From contig CAMIIY010000057.1 of the NCBI GenBank assembly GCA_946221045.1, forward strand, positions 1 through 9,203: 9,203 bases of DNA. The letters are read 5' to 3'. Position 1 is the stretch's first letter. Each line of letters begins with the position of its first letter. The stretch is from an uncultured Oceanospirillaceae bacterium. GTDB lineage: Bacteria; Pseudomonadota; Gammaproteobacteria; Pseudomonadales; Balneatricaceae. Both the position numbers and the translations under genes were made by a program. Below the pieces are notes generated by a model. The model saw only the letters and a program-made list of their open reading frames with translations, had not been told where the DNA came from and did not search any database. This document shows positions 6,995 through 9,203 of the stretch, piece by piece.

Positions 6995-7017
6995 TTAAAT
7001 ACGCTGGATTAATTGAT

Positions 7018-7034
7018 ATGTTATACTATAACAT
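7018..7034. promoter_or_regulatory. Putative Zur (zinc uptake regulator) box
   Basis: ATGTTATA-C-TATAACAT is a perfect 17-bp palindrome identical to the core of the gammaproteobacterial Zur consensus (RTTATANTATAAY with TG/CA flanks). It includes TATACT (7022-7027), a usable -10 hexamer, so Zn-Zur would block transcription directly. The first genes downstream on the plus strand belong to families known from zinc-limitation regulons (DUF1826, DUF2796/ZrgA), which supports the call strongly. I see no good -35 at the matching distance. Confidence 0.85.
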
Positions 7035-7243
7035 TAGTTTTTATGGCCTCACCGGGGAGCATGTCTGTTGGCTGCGTCGAGCATCGCGCTTAACAGAACA
7101 TGACGTAGACATTCAGAGAGTATCAATCGCATGATGAACACGGAAAACAGGCTCCCGACCAGGGGGCCTTTGGGTTGCTTTTTTGAGGCAAAGAACAGGA
7201 GCTGGTCAGCAAAGCCCCGCCTGCTGCATTTGGTGGTGGATAT
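7035..7243 (+). other. Long structured leader between the Zur box and the DUF1826 gene
   Basis: About 210 nt with no recognised gene. It contains a stem (CATGT-CTGTT at 7060-7069 with AACAG-ACATG at 7092-7102, one bulged A) and a second hairpin, AGGCTCCC (7149-7156) with GGGGGCCT (7162-7169, one G-U pair), followed 9 nt later by a T6 run. The second hairpin is too far from the T-run to be a standard terminator. A 16-codon ORF at 7043-7093 has no ribosome site. The purpose of such a long leader is not clear from sequence. Confidence 0.4.
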
Positions 7244-7247
7244 ATGA
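7131..7247 (+). CDS. Possible small ORF (38 aa) overlapping the DUF1826 start
   Basis: ATG-ATG at 7131 opens a 38-codon frame (MMNTENRLPTRGPLGCFFEAKN and on to LLHLVVDI) whose TGA (7245-7247) overlaps the ATG of the DUF1826 gene at 7244 in an ATGA junction, the usual arrangement for translational coupling. I do not recognise the peptide and it has no membrane or binding motif. Its only ribosome-like sequence is AGAGAG, about 13 nt upstream, which is poor. It may be a leader peptide of the zinc operon or simply chance; I lean slightly to chance. Confidence 0.25.
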   Translation: MMNTENRLPTRGPLGCFFEAKNRSWSAKPRLLHLVVDI

Positions 7248-7897
7248 TGGTGGCCCAGGCGCATGTCAGCGAAGTTGTACGGCGGACGTACTCGGATAAT
7301 AGCCCTCAGGCGCTGACAGAGATCTATCAGCCGGAGGTAAATATGGCTGTCTGGCAGCGGGCACCTGCCACCGATGTGACGAAGGAGAGTCAGCGCCTCT
7401 GCAGTCAGTCGTTTTCAGGCTGTCGTGTCATTGTCTCTGAGGTGCAGCTGACAGAGCTCAACACCCTGCTGCCTGTACTGGATGCATTGCCCTCCCTGCG
7501 CACGGATATTCAATTGCTGGCCGAGATGTTCTGTTGTCTGTTTGGTCTGGACGCGGTGGGCATACGTCTGGTACCTCTTAGAACCGCTATGTGTCCAAAA
7601 TTTCATGTTGATCGTATTCCCTGTCGTTTGGTTACCAGTTACTTCGGGGCGGGTACTGAGTGGTTGCCCCATAGTCAGATTGACCGGAACAGGCTGGGGG
7701 GTGGCAACGGTGGGCTCCCCGATGCTGAAAGCGGTGTTTACAAAACGGCTGATGCTATCCGGACGCTCGGCACTGGCGATGTTGCACTGCTGAAAGGGGA
7801 GTTATGGCATGGCAATGAAGGTGCAGGGCTTGTTCATCGTTCTCCGGTCATTGAAACTGGCCAGACACGGCTCTTGCTCACACTCGATTTCGTATAA
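7244..7897 (+). CDS. DUF1826 domain protein, zinc-limitation operon, 217 aa
   Basis: A soluble protein of unknown function with no signal peptide. The N-terminal ALTEIYQPEVNMAVWQR, central CPKFHVDRIPCRLVTSYFGAGTEWL (117-141) and C-terminal GDVALLKGELWHGNEGAGLVHRSP (to 201) are DUF1826 hallmarks. From memory, this family sits beside zinc GTPases (CobW/COG0523) and other Zur targets in pseudomonads, agreeing with the Zur box upstream here. H121-x-D123, H189 and R199 are arranged like the facial triad and cosubstrate arginine of 2-oxoglutarate/Fe(II) oxygenases; C117 and C127 could instead help bind zinc. Start choice: ATG 7244 keeps the conserved N-terminus and follows a GGTGG-rich stretch. An internal ATG 7343 has a much better site (GGAGG, 5 nt away) but would cut into the conserved EVNMAVWQR segment. 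A ZrgA-like gene follows 30 bp later. Confidence 0.85.
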   Translation: MMVAQAHVSEVVRRTYSDNSPQALTEIYQPEVNMAVWQRAPATDVTKESQRLCSQSFSGCRVIVSEVQLTELNTLLPVLDALPSLRTDIQLLAEMFCCLFGLDAVGIRLVPLRTAMCPKFHVDRIPCRLVTSYFGAGTEWLPHSQIDRNRLGGGNGGLPDAESGVYKTADAIRTLGTGDVALLKGELWHGNEGAGLVHRSPVIETGQTRLLLTLDFV

Positions 7898-7927
7898 ACC
7901 TATAACCAAAGGGAAAAGGGAAACTCC

Positions 7928-8554
7928 ATGCACGCATCACTTTACGCCGGATCTGTTCGCAGCGTGACAACCGGGTTGCTGACCGTTGGATTGATGATGG
8001 CAGGGCACGTCAGTTATGCACAGGACCAGCAGCCCCATGTGCACGGCGTTGCAGAGCTATGGCTGGTACTGGATGGCACTCAGCTTGATATTGAGTTTCA
8101 TTCGCCTGCAATGAACCTGCTGGGGTTTGAGCATCGCGCTCATACCGATATCCAGCGTGCCCGGGTGCTGGCGATACAGGAACAGTTGGCTGATGCGGAG
8201 CTGTTGTTTAAATTTGAGCCACCGACCTGCCGCCTGATCGGTCAGACGTCAGACCTCAGCAGTGTGGCAAGTGATGGTCAGCAGGGTACGGGAGCAGATC
8301 AGCACGAGACGCACCGGCATCACGGTGAGGAGCACTTTCATGATCACGCTCATGATCATGAGCAGACTCGCCACAGTAATCTGCAAGCCCGTTACCAGTT
8401 CGAGTGTGTAAACCCGGAGCGGCTGAAGCAGTTGAGAGTGGCTATTCCTGCAGCGTTTACCGGTGTTGAAACACTGCAAACACAGTGGGTTATCAATGGA
8501 CGGCAGGGCAGTGCTGAGCTGAATCAATCGCAATATGAGATTTCGTTCAGGTAA
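7928..8554 (+). CDS. zrgA: DUF2796 / ZrgA-like periplasmic zinc-binding protein, 208 aa
   Basis: A secreted protein predicted to capture zinc in the periplasm for import under zinc starvation, as described for ZrgA of Vibrio. The signal peptide runs to about A31 (TTGLLTVGLMMAGHVSYA). The mature N-terminus has the conserved PHVHGVAELWLVLDG and EFHSPAMNLLGFEH segments of DUF2796, with candidate ligands H37 and H39. A disordered histidine-rich loop at 126-149 holds 10 His in 24 residues plus Asp/Glu, a typical metal sponge. The C-terminal part (YQFECVNPERLKQLRVAIPAAFTGVETLQTQWV, then QSQYEISFR) is also conserved in the family. It lies 30 bp after the DUF1826 gene with an AAGGGAAA ribosome region and no terminator between, so both are probably read from the Zur-controlled promoter. 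No ABC transporter is seen in the window; it may lie beyond the right edge. The symbol is by family resemblance. Confidence 0.87.
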   Translation: MHASLYAGSVRSVTTGLLTVGLMMAGHVSYAQDQQPHVHGVAELWLVLDGTQLDIEFHSPAMNLLGFEHRAHTDIQRARVLAIQEQLADAELLFKFEPPTCRLIGQTSDLSSVASDGQQGTGADQHETHRHHGEEHFHDHAHDHEQTRHSNLQARYQFECVNPERLKQLRVAIPAAFTGVETLQTQWVINGRQGSAELNQSQYEISFR

Positions 8555-8642
8555 TGGATTGCCAGTTTCAGCATTGTTAGCGGTATGGGGCCAGTGCGAT
8601 GTTGTGCATCGGTCGACCGTAACCACACCTGAGTTGATTCAG

Positions 8643-8670
8643 GCCGGGCATCAGGCTGGTTATGCCCGGC
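8643..8670. terminator. Hairpin between convergent zrgA-like and DUF3299 genes
   Basis: GCCGGGCAT (8643-8651) and ATGCCCGGC (8662-8670) form a perfect 9-bp GC-rich stem with a 10-nt loop, placed between two convergent genes. There is no T-tract on either side, so it is a weak or Rho-assisted bidirectional terminator at most. The remaining spacer 8555-8642 shows nothing else. Confidence 0.5.
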
Positions 8671-8680
8671 ACAGCACAGC

Positions 8681-9202
8681 TTATTCCTCGGTATAGGGTT
8701 CGATGCGATCCACTTTTAGCTGGTAGGCTGCTGTGGCCATATCGTTTTCGATTAACTGGGTATTCACCGTGCCCTCGAGCCAGAACGGGTCATACAGCGC
8801 TTCCAGTGTGAAGCCTTTTTCATACTCGGCATAGATGATCTGATTTGGTGGCGGCGGGGGCACGTGAATGCAGGCGCCAAAATATGGCACCAGAAAAAAG
8901 CGCGTCACATTCTGAGTTTCGCCAAATTCGAGTGGCACAATAAACCCGGGGATGCGAATTTTCTGGCCATCAAATCCGGGCACAATTTGGGTCGATACCA
9001 GTGCTCTCTGATAGTCACTGTCTTCTGCCTGCGCGATGGCATTTTGTACCTGACTGGCAATTTGATCTTCGGGTGAGCCGTCCGCAATATCGTTCAGGTA
9101 CTCAGGTGGATTAAGCAGGGCATTGAGGTCATCTTCCGGCATCAGTTCGACCCATTCGATGGTGCGGTATTCTGCGCCGTCCACTGAATCGGCCGGTGAG
9201 CC
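8681..9202 (-). CDS. DUF3299 domain protein, 5' part beyond the window (174 codons seen)
   Basis: The reading frame is open from the right window edge to TAA at 8683-8681. The seen part contains EYRTIEWVELMPEDDLNAL, then KIRIPGFIVPLEF, TRFFLVPYFGACIHVPPPPPNQIIY and ALYDPFWLEGTV, ending YQLKVDRIEPYTEE. These are the clear signatures of DUF3299: a periplasmic family normally made with a signal peptide, which would lie outside the window. A GTG at 9184 is in frame but falls inside the conserved region, so it is not the true start. The C-I-H-V-P segment is a possible metal-binding site. As I recall, DUF3299 genes often sit with a LolCDE-like ABC transporter and DUF2796 in ZrgA-type zinc uptake loci, so the convergent gene probably belongs to the same zinc system. 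Biochemical function is unknown. Confidence 0.88.
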   Translation of the reverse strand, partial: GSPADSVDGAEYRTIEWVELMPEDDLNALLNPPEYLNDIADGSPEDQIASQVQNAIAQAEDSDYQRALVSTQIVPGFDGQKIRIPGFIVPLEFGETQNVTRFFLVPYFGACIHVPPPPPNQIIYAEYEKGFTLEALYDPFWLEGTVNTQLIENDMATAAYQLKVDRIEPYTEE

Positions 9203-9203
9203 C

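Noticed and set aside
7018..7034. Palindrome as a terminator for the curlin remnant or fadL-like gene
   Set aside because: One-base loop, AT-only arms and no T-tract; the sequence instead fits a Zur operator and lies upstream of zinc genes.
7060..7102. Integron attC-like site
   Set aside because: The inverted GTT...AAC ends are in the opposite order to the RYYYAAC...GTTRRRY layout and one core does not fit; no integrase or cassette pattern is present.
7049..7264. 71-codon minus-strand frame across the zinc leader
   Set aside because: No recognisable motif or ribosome site, and it runs against the Zur-controlled transcript.

Overview
The window looks like chromosomal DNA of a Gram-negative gammaproteobacterium, perhaps a marine or hydrocarbon-associated Oceanospirillales/Alteromonadales-type genus. 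This rests on two outer-membrane beta-barrel genes with signal peptides (one FadL family), a near-ideal sigma-54 promoter with an IHF site, a gammaproteobacterial-type Zur box and a ZrgA-like zinc protein. The genus is a guess. No rRNA, tRNA, CRISPR, transposase or integrase was seen.

Region 1 (1-3200). The last 40 codons of an OmpR-type response regulator are followed 13 bp later by a complete AcoR-like sigma-54 activator (GAF, AAA+, Fis-type helix-turn-helix). The gap after it holds a full sigma-54 control region: two 15-bp palindromes spaced 22 bp centre to centre, a consensus IHF site and a TGGCA-N8-GC promoter element with the strict 10-bp GG-to-GC spacing. This drives a signal-peptide-bearing barrel protein of the 'MetA-pathway of phenol degradation' family, which ends in a strong intrinsic terminator. 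The simplest reading is that the activator controls this outer-membrane protein.

Region 2 (3201-5514). On the minus strand lie a cytoplasmic REC-GGDEF response regulator (an apparently intact diguanylate cyclase with an I-site) and a translationally coupled pair of YeeE/YedE-type half-transporters (sulfur compound transport family). The pair is divergent from a fadL-like gene. The shared AT-rich spacer carries two exact 14-bp direct repeats and an inverted half-copy, which look like operator sites.

Region 3 (5515-7034). A FadL/OmpP1-family channel gene ends in a bidirectional terminator. Facing it on the minus strand is a decayed curlin-repeat (CsgA/CsgB-like) gene remnant. Its 11-residue Q-x-G-x-x-N-x-A periodicity is restored only by allowing a frameshift.

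Region 4 (7018-9203) is a zinc-limitation cluster. A perfect 17-bp palindrome matching the Zur box core precedes a roughly 210-nt leader (with a possible 38-codon ORF), a DUF1826 protein and a DUF2796/ZrgA-like periplasmic protein with a histidine-rich loop. Convergent with these is the 3' part of a DUF3299 gene, a family often found with ZrgA-type zinc uptake loci. The DUF1826 protein shows an HxD...H...R arrangement reminiscent of 2-oxoglutarate/Fe(II) oxygenases, a possible undescribed activity in a zinc-starvation regulon.
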